47,812 bases of DNA, taken from positions 1 through 47,812 of the forward strand of contig DCDG01000021.1 in the NCBI GenBank assembly GCA_002316315.1, written 5' to 3'. Below, one piece after another: positions 1 to 8,132 of the stretch. The position numbers and the translations under genes are program-made. Below the pieces are notes generated by a model that saw only the letters and a list, made by a program, of their open reading frames with translations, searched no databases and was not told the origin of the DNA. This DNA comes from Candidatus Aminicenantes bacterium UBA1061. Its GTDB lineage: Bacteria > Acidobacteriota > Aminicenantia > Aminicenantales > Saccharicenantaceae. Positions within the stretch are counted from its first letter, which is position 1. Every line of letters begins with the position of its first letter.

Positions 1-1566
1 GACAAGATCACTGGCCAGTGCCCAGACAAAAATGCTCGGGTGATGACGAAGCCAGAGGACCTGATCCCGGAATGACCGGGAAATCAGCTGAATATCTTCC
101 GGACTGATAATTCCTCCATAAACGGGATCAACCGGCTTGCCCAGGTAATTCTCCCACTCCCAGTGGCAGCTCCAACCGACCATTAATAATAAGCCAAGTT
201 CGTCACACAGGTTGTAAAGTTCATGGCTCGTGCCCCAGAAACCTTCCAGCCGTAGAGCGTTTAAATTAAGGTGTCTGGCATAATTTAGCTCGGCCCGCAG
301 TCTTTTTGAGGAACTATTAAGAAAGATGTCATCAGTATAACCGCCCCCTCTAATCAGAATTTTTTTCCCGTTCAGAATATAACCTTTATAACCTTCTTCC
401 GTTAAATAATCCTTTATTTCCCGTAGTCCGAATTTAACCGAGGTCCAGTCCGAAATGGGTTCCAGGGATCTAAACTGGGGGGGAATCTTCATGCTGTCTT
501 TATCTGCTTCTTTTCCTTTGTCCTTCTCACCCTGCTTGACGTCAGGCCTGATTTGTTTTGGCTGGGGCTTATCTTTGGAAGAAGGAGGCTTAACCCTAAA
601 GGCGATGAACAGCTGGTAAAGTTCTGGCTGGCCAAGATCATGTGTCCACCAGATTCTGGGATTGATCACGACCAGCTCTTTGTATTGATCAGGGGTAAAA
701 ACGACTGTCTTAACTTCACCTGGCTCAAGTTTCACTTCCTGGGACAGATTGATTTTTTCTATCTGGACTTCCAGGTTGCCACTCACCGACTGGTCAGAAT
801 TATTTCTAACCTGAGCCTGAACGGTTAATCTGGCTTCTTTGAAATTAATTGTATCGAGCTTTGACTGGACGAAGGGGTTAATTATATCCACCGGTCCGGA
901 TAGCTTAAGGCGTACCGGCCGCCAGAGACCCATGTTGTGATCGGGTGAAGCGGGATTCCAATCAACAAAGCCGATGGAAGGTTCACCTGGAACAGGCGGT
1001 AGAACTTCTATGGCCAGGACGTTTTTTTCACCAAATTTAATAAATCTGGTAACATTGAGTTCAAAACGGCGAAAAGCTCCATATATTTCCGAAGCCTCAG
1101 CCACTTTCTGACCGTTGAGCCAGATGTTTGCCCGGTAATTAACACCATCGAGCTCCAACCTGGCTGTGTTTTTCCCCGGAAAGGGTGTGACCAGAAATTC
1201 TGTTCTGTACCACCACGAAACTTGAAATTCTTCTGGCTTGATCTTATCCAGGTTTTTTCCGAAGAAAACATCCTGATAGACATTATCTTCAACGAGCGTT
1301 CCTAAGATAGTCGAAGGGACGATAGCTGGATACCAGCGATCGGGCACAATGCCGGGGAGTGACAGTTGCTCTCCACCTTGCTTTAATTTAGCTGATGACT
1401 GGATAAACCACTCAGTCAGATTAATGGTCGTTTCCGTCATGAATTTAAAAGAGGTGCGGTCTTGAGGTTCCATTCCCCGGTAATTCTGGGCCGAGGCAGC
1501 AGCTGAAGACAGAAGAATAAAGCTAAGCCAAATCAAAACTTGATTAAACTGGCTGGCCTTTTTCAT
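1..1566 (-). CDS. Glycoside hydrolase family 2 protein (exo-beta-glucosaminidase/beta-mannosidase type), partial
   Basis: The frame is open for 522 codons from ATG at 1566 to the window edge, so the C-terminal part is missing. An AAGGAG ribosome site lies just upstream of the start. The N-terminus (MKKASQFNQVLIWLSF, then an Ala/Ser-rich stretch ending ASAQ) is a signal peptide, so the enzyme is exported. Residues of about 80-230 show a GH2 jelly-roll sugar-binding domain (RANIWLNGQKV; DHNMGLWRPV). An Ig-like domain follows, with a charged Lys/Glu/Asp linker near residue 350, and then the start of the TIM barrel (GWSCHWEWE; LRHHPSIFVWALASD). The HPS...SD ending resembles the exo-beta-D-glucosaminidase/mannosidase subgroup, where an Asp replaces the usual NE acid/base pair; Asp520 would be that residue. 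This is family-level inference. The nucleophile lies outside the window. Substrate is unknown, but a beta-linked amino-sugar or mannoside is likely. Confidence 0.85.
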   Translation of the reverse strand, partial: MKKASQFNQVLIWLSFILLSSAAASAQNYRGMEPQDRTSFKFMTETTINLTEWFIQSSAKLKQGGEQLSLPGIVPDRWYPAIVPSTILGTLVEDNVYQDVFFGKNLDKIKPEEFQVSWWYRTEFLVTPFPGKNTARLELDGVNYRANIWLNGQKVAEASEIYGAFRRFELNVTRFIKFGEKNVLAIEVLPPVPGEPSIGFVDWNPASPDHNMGLWRPVRLKLSGPVDIINPFVQSKLDTINFKEARLTVQAQVRNNSDQSVSGNLEVQIEKINLSQEVKLEPGEVKTVVFTPDQYKELVVINPRIWWTHDLGQPELYQLFIAFRVKPPSSKDKPQPKQIRPDVKQGEKDKGKEADKDSMKIPPQFRSLEPISDWTSVKFGLREIKDYLTEEGYKGYILNGKKILIRGGGYTDDIFLNSSSKRLRAELNYARHLNLNALRLEGFWGTSHELYNLCDELGLLLMVGWSCHWEWENYLGKPVDPVYGGIISPEDIQLISRSFRDQVLWLRHHPSIFVWALASDLV

Positions 1567-1789
1567 GCTGGCTCCTTGTTAAAAATAATCTTCTTCTTTT
1601 TATTTTATAAACGTTCATTTTGTTTTTAAAGTTACTGTTTGACCGCCAATAATTCTTACAGGTCGGTTTATCAGCAAGATCCTCTTTTTTTTGAACTTCC
1701 GATTTAATGCTCCTCAGTTTTTTCTTTTTTAACCTCTTTATTAATCTTAAGACAGTTTTTACTGGCTGGTTATAGCCGTTCATTGACTT

Positions 1790-3157
1790 TTAGCTCACCT
1801 GGCTTAAAATTTGCTTAATTTCATCTTTAAATTTTTCTAAAAGCCGCCTGGCTTTTTCAGCTGACCTGGCTTCAGCTATTATCCGGATAATGGGCTCGGT
1901 ATTGGAGGGCCGGAGATGAACCCAGGCTTCTCCCCAGATAATCTTCAGTCCATCCAGGGTCGAGATGTTTTCTCGTTGATAACGGCGCCTTAATTCTGTG
2001 ACGACCTTAAAGGCCAGTTCAGCTGGACAGTCGAATTTTTCTTTCAGAAGGTAATAACGGGGATAAGTGGCCATCAATTGTGAAATTGAACCCGGAAACG
2101 AGGACAGCTTCTCGAGAATCAAGCCTGCGGCCGTAAAAGAATCACGGCAGGGGTGAACAGCTGGCCAGATGACTCCACCGTTGCCCTCTCCTCCGACCAC
2201 CGCTCTGGTCTCCAGCATCTTTTCCACCACATTACTTTCGCCGATTTTTGTGCGATAGACCCGCACCCCGTATTTTCTGGCTATATCTTCAATAACCATC
2301 GAGGAAGAAAGATTAACCACTACCGGCCCCTTTTTCCTGGAGAGAACATGATCCACGCTCAGGGTTAAAGTGGCGTCTTCTCCCAGCGGCTGGCCCTGTT
2401 CATCCACCAGGGCCAGTCGATCGGCGTCGGCATCCTGGGCCAGGCCCAGGTCAGCCTGAAAAGCTCTCACTTCGTGGCCGAGCTCTTTTAAATTTTCAGG
2501 CGTTGGCTCTGATTGATGAGCAAATTTTCCGGAGAGCTCGGTATTGATAAACCTGACCTCAGCCCCCAGCTCTTGTAAAAAACGAGGCAGCAGAGTCGCT
2601 CCAGCCCCGTTGGCGCAATCGGCTACAAGCCTGAATTTCTTTTTTTTTATCTCCTTGACCTTGATCTGGCTGAAAATGCGCCTCAGGTGCAAATAGCCAG
2701 CTTCTTTTTCGCTTAGAACCGGTTTGATTCTTTCTGCTGGCACATAAGTAAATTCGCCCTGATGGAAAATATCAAGGAATTCCTCCACCTCAGAAGAGCG
2801 AAGATACAGGCCATCCTGGCCAATAAACTTCAGGCCGTTCCAGTTGAAGGGATTGTGACTGGCAGTGATGACCACTGCCCCTCTGGCCTGCCTTTTCTTG
2901 GTTAAAAAAAGAATGGTCGGCAGGGGTAGAAGGCCAACTTCTACTGGCTGGCAGCCAGTCGCCAGCAGCCCGGCCATGACTGCTTTTTTCAGCATCAGTC
3001 CGGAAGGCCTGGAATCCTGACCAACCAGGACCTGACCCTGACCGAGATACGTGCCGAAGGCCGAAACAAAACGAGCTGCCAGTTGGGGAGTCAAGCTCTC
3101 GCCGACAATGCCCCTTACCCCTGAGACACTGACTTTTAAAGGCAAAATTTTTCTCAT
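1790..3157 (-). CDS. Phosphoglucomutase/phosphomannomutase family enzyme (active-type paralog)
   Basis: This 455-residue protein has the full alpha-D-phosphohexomutase architecture at the usual length. The phosphoserine loop is TASHNP with Ser100. The metal loop is DADADR with Asp242, Asp244 and Asp246. The sugar-recognition loop is GEGNGG and the C-terminal phosphate-binding loop is RPSNTEP. Such enzymes interconvert 1- and 6-phosphates of glucose, mannose or glucosamine. The sequence loops do not settle which, so GlmM, ManB or Pgm remain possible. It sits 18 bp downstream of a paralog (3176-4525) and is almost certainly co-transcribed with it. All catalytic residues are present here, unlike in the partner. 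It likely supplies hexose-1-phosphate for nucleotide-sugar and envelope polymer synthesis. Confidence 0.93.
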   Translation of the reverse strand: MRKILPLKVSVSGVRGIVGESLTPQLAARFVSAFGTYLGQGQVLVGQDSRPSGLMLKKAVMAGLLATGCQPVEVGLLPLPTILFLTKKRQARGAVVITASHNPFNWNGLKFIGQDGLYLRSSEVEEFLDIFHQGEFTYVPAERIKPVLSEKEAGYLHLRRIFSQIKVKEIKKKKFRLVADCANGAGATLLPRFLQELGAEVRFINTELSGKFAHQSEPTPENLKELGHEVRAFQADLGLAQDADADRLALVDEQGQPLGEDATLTLSVDHVLSRKKGPVVVNLSSSMVIEDIARKYGVRVYRTKIGESNVVEKMLETRAVVGGEGNGGVIWPAVHPCRDSFTAAGLILEKLSSFPGSISQLMATYPRYYLLKEKFDCPAELAFKVVTELRRRYQRENISTLDGLKIIWGEAWVHLRPSNTEPIIRIIAEARSAEKARRLLEKFKDEIKQILSQVS

Positions 3158-3175
3158 TTCCCTTTGCCTGCGACT

Positions 3176-4525
3176 TCAGGCTGTTAGTCTCCTCAGATAA
3201 GCCATTACTCTATCCACTTCCATCTGAGCTCGGTGCTGGGATGTGCTTTCAGCTATAACCCGTATCAATGGCTCGGTAGTCGAGGCCCGCACGTGAACCC
3301 AGAGGTCTTTTTTTTCCAGCCTCAAGCCATCCAGCTGGTTTATTTCTAGACCCTTATAAAGTTTCTTGACTTCAGCCACCAGAGTATGCAACCGATACGC
3401 CGGGCAAACCAGACTATCTTTGACAATGTGATAGCGAGGCAGCCTTTTTACCAGAGTCGATAATTTTTCACCTTCTACCGCCATCATTTCCAGATACAGG
3501 GCCATCGTAACCAGGGCATCAAAAGCCGGTTGAAAATAATCAAAAGCCAGACCGCCGCTACCTTCTCCGGCCAGAGAAGCTTTTTCTTCCAGCATCGCCT
3601 GAATGATAGCCGATTGGCCGACCCTGGTTCTGATGACGGGTAAATTTTGTTCTCTGGCCACCTGATCAATCATCATGGAAGTGGACAGATTGGTGACTAC
3701 CGGTCCTGGCTGTTTTTTAAGATAGTACCGAGCGATAAGCGGCAGGGTATATTCTTCGGATAAGGTTTCGCCATCTTCTGAGACCAGGGATAGGCGGCTG
3801 GCGTCACTGTTAAGCAGGAAACCAATGTCAGCTGTGGTTATTTTGACCAGAGATGAGACTTCGATGGCGTTCCTGGGCCTGGGCTCGGGATCATGAGGAA
3901 AATAGCCGTTACCCTCGTTATTAATGGCAATGAGCTGAACACCCAGAAGATCGAAAAGCTTGTCAATTAGTTTGGAAGCAGCGCCGTTGGTCGGATCCAC
4001 CACTATCCTGAATTTAGCTCTCTTTATCGGGGGTAGCTCGAGACGGCCAAGCAGCCATTCCAGATAAGGCTCTTCCGGGTTTAATTCTCTAATAATTTTT
4101 GGTGTCTTTTTTAAGGCTAACTGCTTGAAGCGGCCTAAATGGTATATGTCAAGGAGTTCCTGTCCTTGAAATTCATTCAGATAAGTTCCCTGGCTATTGA
4201 TAAAATTTAAAGCATTCCAGGGTGCAGGATTATGACCGGCTGTGACTGAAACAGCCCCTCGGGCTCCCTTATTTTTTACCAGAAATTGAGTAATTGGTGT
4301 CGGACAGAGACCGAGATCTATTACTTCGTGACCGGTGGCCAGCAGAGCGGAGATAACTCCATCAGTCAGCATCGGGCTGGAATTACGGCTATCCCGTCCG
4401 ACGAGAACCGGGCCAGCCAGAACCATGGTGCCAAAAGCTGAGGCGAAATTTATTATCAGTTCCGGAGTGATGGCCTGACCGACAATCCCTCGGACTCCGG
4501 AAACACTTAATTTTAAAGGCTTCAT
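3176..4525 (-). CDS. Phosphohexomutase paralog lacking catalytic serine and metal ligands (probable pseudoenzyme)
   Basis: This protein of about 449 residues aligns along its whole length with the neighbouring mutase: both begin with an LKxSVSGVRGIVG block and end with a TTEP/NTEP phosphate loop. The catalytic loop reads TAGHNP, so the phosphoserine is Gly97 (codon at 4235-4237). The metal loop reads NSDASR (3794-3811), so two of the three Asp ligands are Asn239 and Ser243. The GEGSGG sugar loop and RASTTEP phosphate loop are kept. The frame is intact with no stops, which argues against ordinary decay. I chose ATG 4525 because it matches the partner's start; a TTG at 4567 would add 14 residues of no similarity. 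Neither has a good ribosome site. Inference: a non-catalytic partner or sugar-phosphate sensor for the downstream mutase. Confidence 0.88.
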   Translation of the reverse strand: MKPLKLSVSGVRGIVGQAITPELIINFASAFGTMVLAGPVLVGRDSRNSSPMLTDGVISALLATGHEVIDLGLCPTPITQFLVKNKGARGAVSVTAGHNPAPWNALNFINSQGTYLNEFQGQELLDIYHLGRFKQLALKKTPKIIRELNPEEPYLEWLLGRLELPPIKRAKFRIVVDPTNGAASKLIDKLFDLLGVQLIAINNEGNGYFPHDPEPRPRNAIEVSSLVKITTADIGFLLNSDASRLSLVSEDGETLSEEYTLPLIARYYLKKQPGPVVTNLSTSMMIDQVAREQNLPVIRTRVGQSAIIQAMLEEKASLAGEGSGGLAFDYFQPAFDALVTMALYLEMMAVEGEKLSTLVKRLPRYHIVKDSLVCPAYRLHTLVAEVKKLYKGLEINQLDGLRLEKKDLWVHVRASTTEPLIRVIAESTSQHRAQMEVDRVMAYLRRLTA

Positions 4526-4680
4526 ATCATTTTTAGCTAATGTAGCATTTTGGGCTGGATTAAGCAATAAATTCTGGTTGACAGCAGGCAGAAAAATAAC
4601 CAGCTAGCGGGGCCGATCGGTCAAAAAATTTCACAATTTTTTCAACCTCTGGACCGGAACAGCGACTAAATAATTGGAAA

Positions 4681-4773
4681 CCGCTCCCGAGGAGGGCAGG
4701 GGAGAAGGACTCTCGGGGGGTGTCCTTCTCCGGTAAATCTTACGCCTTGGATGGAGGCCCTCCTCTTTTTTTT
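4681..4773 (+). ncRNA. Structured RNA or complex intrinsic terminator candidate
   Basis: The 324-bp gap before the GMP synthase gene contains strong nested pairing. GAGGAGGGC (4689-4697) pairs with GCCCTCCTC (4757-4765), directly followed by eight T (4766-4773). Inside it, GGAGAAGGAC (4701-4710) pairs perfectly with GTCCTTCTCC (4722-4731). A competing pairing, CCCGAG (4686-4691) with CTCGGG (4712-4717), would disrupt both. No plus-strand gene lies upstream, so this is either a small RNA with its own terminator or a regulatory leader. It matches no RNA family I can name. The T-tract favours the plus strand, but the same structure would also lie in a minus-strand leader of the mutase operon. 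Confidence 0.45.
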
Positions 4774-4842
4774 AATATTCAATATTTTCATGAAAAAATC
4801 AATAAAAAAGATGACTTAGCTTCATATTTTTTTTGGACTTAA

Positions 4843-4871
4843 TTGACCGTTATGATGTATTATTCTTATAC
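4843..4871 (+). promoter_or_regulatory. Sigma-70-like promoter for the GMP synthase subunit
   Basis: TTGACC (4843-4848), a 17-bp spacer and TTATAC (4866-4871) stand about 20 bp before the start codon. A GGGAGGA ribosome site follows at about 4880. It lies downstream of the T-tract at 4766-4773, so the gene does not need read-through of that structure. Confidence 0.5.
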
Positions 4872-4891
4872 CATCCGTCAGGGAGGAATTT

Positions 4892-5824
4892 ATGGATGCT
4901 AGGAAGTTTATTGACAAACAGGTGGCAGAAATCAGAAAGACGGTAGGTAACGATAAAGCTATTTCTGCCTTATCAGGCGGGGTGGACAGTTCGGTGGCCA
5001 CCGTTCTGGCCCATCGGGCCCTTGGACCTCAGCTTAAAGCTATTTTCATTGACAATGGCTTGATGCGAGAAAATGAACCAGAAGAAGTTAAAGCTGCTTT
5101 CTCGCAGCTTGGCCTCAACCTGGAGGTGATTGAGGCCAGGGCAGAATTTTTTGAGGCTCTCAAAGGCAAGACCGATCCTGAGGAAAAAAGAAAAGCTTTT
5201 CGCTACTCCTTTTATAAGGTTTTTGGTCGGGAAGTTGTGAAGAGCAAAGCTCGTTTTCTAATTCAAGGAACCATCGCCGCCGATATCATTGAAACCAGAA
5301 GCGGAGTCAAGACCCAGCATAACATCCTGGAGCAAATTGGAATTGACCCGGAGAAAGGTTTTGGCTTCAAAATAATTGAGCCGTTAAAAGAGTTGTTTAA
5401 ACATGAAGTTCGCCAGGTTGGCCGGGAGCTGGGTTTACCCGAAATAATTTTCCAGAGGATGCCTTTCCCGGGGCCAGCTCTGGCCACCAGGATAATAGGG
5501 GAAGTGACTCCGGAAAAAGTGGAACTGGTCAGGAAAGCCACCAGGATAGTAGAACAAGAACTGGCAGCACTTCAGCCCTTTCAGGCTTTTGCCGTTTTGA
5601 TGAATGATATGGCGACCGGTGTAGCTGAAGGTCAGAGGAAATTCGGGCACATTATAATTATCAGGTCAGTGGAAAGCCGAGATGCTTTAACTGCCCAGCC
5701 AAGTCCTGTTCCATGGGATGTGCTGACCAAGCTGGCCAGGCGAATTACGACTGAGATTCCTTCGGTAGTCAGAGTAGCCTATGAGATTACTTCCAAGCCG
5801 CCGGCCACTATTGAGTATATTTAG
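4892..5824 (+). CDS. guaA: GMP synthase, ATP-pyrophosphatase/dimerization subunit (GuaA C-terminal half, no amidotransferase domain)
   Basis: The protein converts XMP to GMP with ATP and ammonia. It has 310 residues and matches only the C-terminal two thirds of the usual bacterial GuaA of about 510-525 residues. The PP-loop SGGVDSS is at residues 28-34. TRSGVKTQHN and the MPFPGPALATRI block follow, and the dimerization domain ends in KPPATIEYI, the canonical GuaA terminus. The start is supported by GGGAGGA about 7 bp upstream and by its own promoter. A class I glutamine amidotransferase domain is absent from the protein and from this window. The split arrangement is well known in archaea (GuaAa/GuaAb) and less usual in bacteria. 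The partner must be encoded elsewhere, or the enzyme uses free ammonia. Confidence 0.94.
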   Translation: MDARKFIDKQVAEIRKTVGNDKAISALSGGVDSSVATVLAHRALGPQLKAIFIDNGLMRENEPEEVKAAFSQLGLNLEVIEARAEFFEALKGKTDPEEKRKAFRYSFYKVFGREVVKSKARFLIQGTIAADIIETRSGVKTQHNILEQIGIDPEKGFGFKIIEPLKELFKHEVRQVGRELGLPEIIFQRMPFPGPALATRIIGEVTPEKVELVRKATRIVEQELAALQPFQAFAVLMNDMATGVAEGQRKFGHIIIIRSVESRDALTAQPSPVPWDVLTKLARRITTEIPSVVRVAYEITSKPPATIEYI

Positions 5825-5867
5825 ATTGTCAAGACAATATTCCTGCCATTTTAAATCCAGCGGTTAG

Positions 5868-5896
5868 TTGACAGTCAGAAAATAATTTGCTATTTT
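5868..5896 (+). promoter_or_regulatory. Promoter of tRNA-Glu
   Basis: TTGACA (5868-5873), a 17-bp spacer and TATTTT (5891-5896) end 11 bp before the mature 5' end of tRNA-Glu. Confidence 0.6.
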
Positions 5897-5907
5897 TCAG
5901 GCTTAAT

Positions 5908-5980
5908 GGCGCTATCGTCTAGAGGCCTAGGACGGGTGGTTCTCAGCCATCAAACCGGGGTTCGAATCCCCGTAGCGCTA
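5908..5980 (+). tRNA. tRNA-Glu (anticodon CTC)
   Basis: A complete cloverleaf of 73 nt is visible. The acceptor GGCGCTA pairs with TAGCGCT, with one G-U at the first pair. The D arm is nearly identical to bacterial tRNA-Glu (TCGTCTAGAGGCCTAGGAC). The anticodon stem GGTGG/CCATC encloses TTCTCAG, giving CTC for GAG codons. The T arm is CGGGG-TTCGAAT-CCCCG. The discriminator is A and no CCA is encoded. Confidence 0.95.
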
Positions 5981-5994
5981 TTTCTTGCTATCCT

Positions 5995-6642
5995 TTATTT
6001 GTGGGGCAGAGCTGTGAGTCTAGCTTTATAGGCTTCTTCATCAATAACAGGGAATGTCAGATCTTTATTAAGCTCTTCAAATTGTTGCAAGTATCTGTTA
6101 TTTGCAAAAGTAGCAGCATTTAATTTCCAACTGCTGGGGGGGGAAAAAGTAAAAATATAGTAAATAAAATATTTGTCATAGGGGTAAACCCAGATTTCGG
6201 CAGTATTAGCCTGGATATCTTCGTTTGTCCGGTCATTCATGTCTAGACTGCCAGTTGCACCGCTGGCAGAACGGGTGGTAGTAGTCACCCAATCAGTATT
6301 CTGCTTGTAATCAATAGAAGCCGGCGAGCCATTCAGTAAATAAACTCTGGCCCGATCAGTATTCCAGGGCTGACTGCGATTTTCGCTTTTAAAAAGCTGC
6401 TGGATAGCCGCCAACCGGCCATCGAACTCTTTCTGGGCAAGAGGCGGTCTTGCTTCCCAGAAGAGTTTCTGAAACTCTACACGCCCTTGAGCAGACAGCT
6501 GCCGATAAATATTCTGTTCGTAATCATGCATGATAAAATAATGCCGGGCATACCAGGAATCTTTGCTGGGGAGACTGCTTACTCCGCAGGCTGCCGTCAA
6601 AAAAACCAAAACCATCAAAAATAAAGTTAGTTTATGTCTCAT
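5995..6642 (-). CDS. GWxTD domain-containing lipoprotein
   Basis: This is a 215-residue exported protein. The N-terminus MRHKLTLFLMVLVFLTAAC is a signal sequence ending at Cys19, consistent with lipidation (LTAAC, a slightly imperfect lipobox). Residues of about 30-165 carry the features of the GWxTD domain: a W-x-RHYFIM-x-DYE start, FWEARPP in the middle, and PWNTDRARVYLLNGSP, where PWNTDR stands for the name-giving G-W-x-T-D. The domain is common in Aminicenantes, Acidobacteria and Bacteroidetes-like lineages and its function is unknown. The gene is monocistronic, transcribed from a good promoter at 6673-6701, and its 3' end abuts tRNA-Glu on the other strand. It is shorter than most GWxTD proteins, which usually carry further C-terminal domains. 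Confidence 0.85.
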   Translation of the reverse strand: MRHKLTLFLMVLVFLTAACGVSSLPSKDSWYARHYFIMHDYEQNIYRQLSAQGRVEFQKLFWEARPPLAQKEFDGRLAAIQQLFKSENRSQPWNTDRARVYLLNGSPASIDYKQNTDWVTTTTRSASGATGSLDMNDRTNEDIQANTAEIWVYPYDKYFIYYIFTFSPPSSWKLNAATFANNRYLQQFEELNKDLTFPVIDEEAYKARLTALPHK

Positions 6643-6672
6643 GCTCTTTCTCTTGCTGTTTCCATCAAATAT

Positions 6673-6701
6673 AAAATAACATCTGGCCTGCCAAATGTCA
6701 A
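6673..6701 (-). promoter_or_regulatory. Promoter of the GWxTD lipoprotein gene
   Basis: Read on the minus strand: TTGACA (6701-6696), 17-bp spacer, TATTTT (6678-6673). This is about 30 bp upstream of the ATG at 6642. Confidence 0.6.
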
Positions 6702-6840
6702 AACTAATTTACTCCAGCCAGGCCTTTTATGAAGTGGCTATTTCTGACTTTTCGTGACAGGTCAGGCTAAAAAAGGGCAGGATGGATACCAGACCTCTGT
6801 TTTTCGAATCGATATCTATTTTTTGTTTTTCCCTCTGGCT

Positions 6841-6869
6841 TTGACAAATATCAGTTAAACTGGTAATCA
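6841..6869 (+). promoter_or_regulatory. Promoter of galK
   Basis: A consensus TTGACA (6841-6846) is followed after 17 bp by TAATCA (6864-6869), about 65 bp upstream of the galactokinase start. The remainder of the gap from 6702 to 6840 shows no gene. Confidence 0.45.
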
Positions 6870-6933
6870 TTTTGTTTTAAGATGGTAGTCTGAACAATAA
6901 CAAATAATAAAAGATTTCGATTCAGGAGCGAAG

Positions 6934-8094
6934 ATGAACGATCTTGTCCAAAAAGTCAAGGCGAGTTTCTTAGAGAAATTTGGTCGCCAGCCTGTTTTGA
7001 TAGCTTCGCCCGGCCGGATCAATTTGATCGGCGAACATACTGATTATAACGAAGGCTTTGTTCTGCCAGGGGCTACTGACCGGGCGATTATTCTGGCCGT
7101 CGCTCCCAGGAAGGATGATACCTGCCGCTTTTATGCCTGCGATTTTAATCAGGATTTCGTCACTTCCCTCGGCCATCTGGAACGGTCTGATTTACACTGG
7201 CCAGATTATCTGCAGGGAGTACTGAGTGTTTTTCTCCAGGCAGGTTATAAGATCAGCGGTCTTGATCTGGCCTTTGGAGGAAACGTCCCAATTGGCGGAG
7301 GGATGTCATCTTCTGCAGCCATTGAAGGGGGCCTGGCTTTTGCTCTGAATTATCTCTACGACCTCCATCTTGATCTCTTAACCCTGGCCAGGCTGGCCCG
7401 GCAGGCTGAAAATGATTTTGTCGGTGTTAAATGTGGCATTATGGACATGTTCGCCAATCTTTTTGGACAGACTAAAAGGGTTATAAAGCTTGATTGCCGC
7501 AGCCTTGAATTTGAATATTATCCTTTTGAGTGGGAGAAAGTTAGAATTGTTGTCAGCGATAGCCTTGTTCGCCGGGCCCTGGCCACCTCGGAATATAATC
7601 TCAGGCGGCAGCAGTGCGAAGCCGGAGTCAATCTTCTCCAAAAACATTATCCCGGGATAAAAAGCCTGAGAGATGTGACTTTTACCAGGCTGGTCGCCTA
7701 TCAAACTGAATTTGAGCCGACGGTCTTTAAAAGATGCGTCTATGTCATTAAAGAAAACCATAGGGTAGAACTGGCCTGTGAGGATTTGCTCCGGCGAGAT
7801 CTGGTGTCTTTCGGTCAGCGGATGTATGAATCCCACCTGGGGCTTAGAGATGAATATGAAGTCAGCTGCCGTGAACTTGACCTTTTAGTCGAATCAGCAG
7901 CCCGGCTGGACGGAGTCTATGGCTCGAGGATGATGGGAGCTGGTTTTGGTGGCTGCACTATCAGTCTGGTGAGGTCTGATGCCATTAAGCTTTTTAAGGA
8001 GAAGGTTTCTGCTGATTACCGGCAGGCAACGGGGAAAGAGCCGGCTATCCATGTAGTCAGAATAGAAGCTGGAACCAGGGTAATTCAGGAATAA
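6934..8094 (+). CDS. galK: Galactokinase
   Basis: The enzyme phosphorylates alpha-D-galactose at C1 with ATP, the entry step of the Leloir pathway in the cytoplasm. It has 386 residues, the normal length. All three GHMP-kinase signatures are visible: the galactokinase signature PGRINLIGEHTDYNEG at residues 26-41, the phosphate loop GGGMSSSAAIE at 121-131, and MMGAGFGGCTISLV near the C-terminus. The start is supported by AGGAG six bases upstream. No galT, galE or galactose transporter lies nearby; the next gene, a THEP1-like NTPase, begins 38 bp downstream and is probably co-transcribed. Related GHMP kinases that act on other sugars exist, but the GEHTDYN motif makes galactokinase the best call. 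Confidence 0.94.
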   Translation: MNDLVQKVKASFLEKFGRQPVLIASPGRINLIGEHTDYNEGFVLPGATDRAIILAVAPRKDDTCRFYACDFNQDFVTSLGHLERSDLHWPDYLQGVLSVFLQAGYKISGLDLAFGGNVPIGGGMSSSAAIEGGLAFALNYLYDLHLDLLTLARLARQAENDFVGVKCGIMDMFANLFGQTKRVIKLDCRSLEFEYYPFEWEKVRIVVSDSLVRRALATSEYNLRRQQCEAGVNLLQKHYPGIKSLRDVTFTRLVAYQTEFEPTVFKRCVYVIKENHRVELACEDLLRRDLVSFGQRMYESHLGLRDEYEVSCRELDLLVESAARLDGVYGSRMMGAGFGGCTISLVRSDAIKLFKEKVSADYRQATGKEPAIHVVRIEAGTRVIQE

Positions 8095-8132
8095 AAATTA
8101 AAAGGCTCAAGTTAACAGATAGCTTAAAAACT

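Noticed and set aside
1544..1783. 79-codon minus-strand frame upstream of and overlapping the GH2 gene
   Set aside because: It has no ribosome site, a low-complexity Lys/Arg composition from AT-rich spacer, and overlaps the signal-peptide start of the well-supported GH2 gene in another frame.
5827..5838. Small inverted repeat ATTGTC-AAGACAAT after guaA as a terminator
   Set aside because: The stem is short with almost no loop and no T-tract follows.
7378..7836. 152-codon frame antisense to galK
   Set aside because: It lies fully inside a gene with all galactokinase motifs and has no start signals or recognisable domain.
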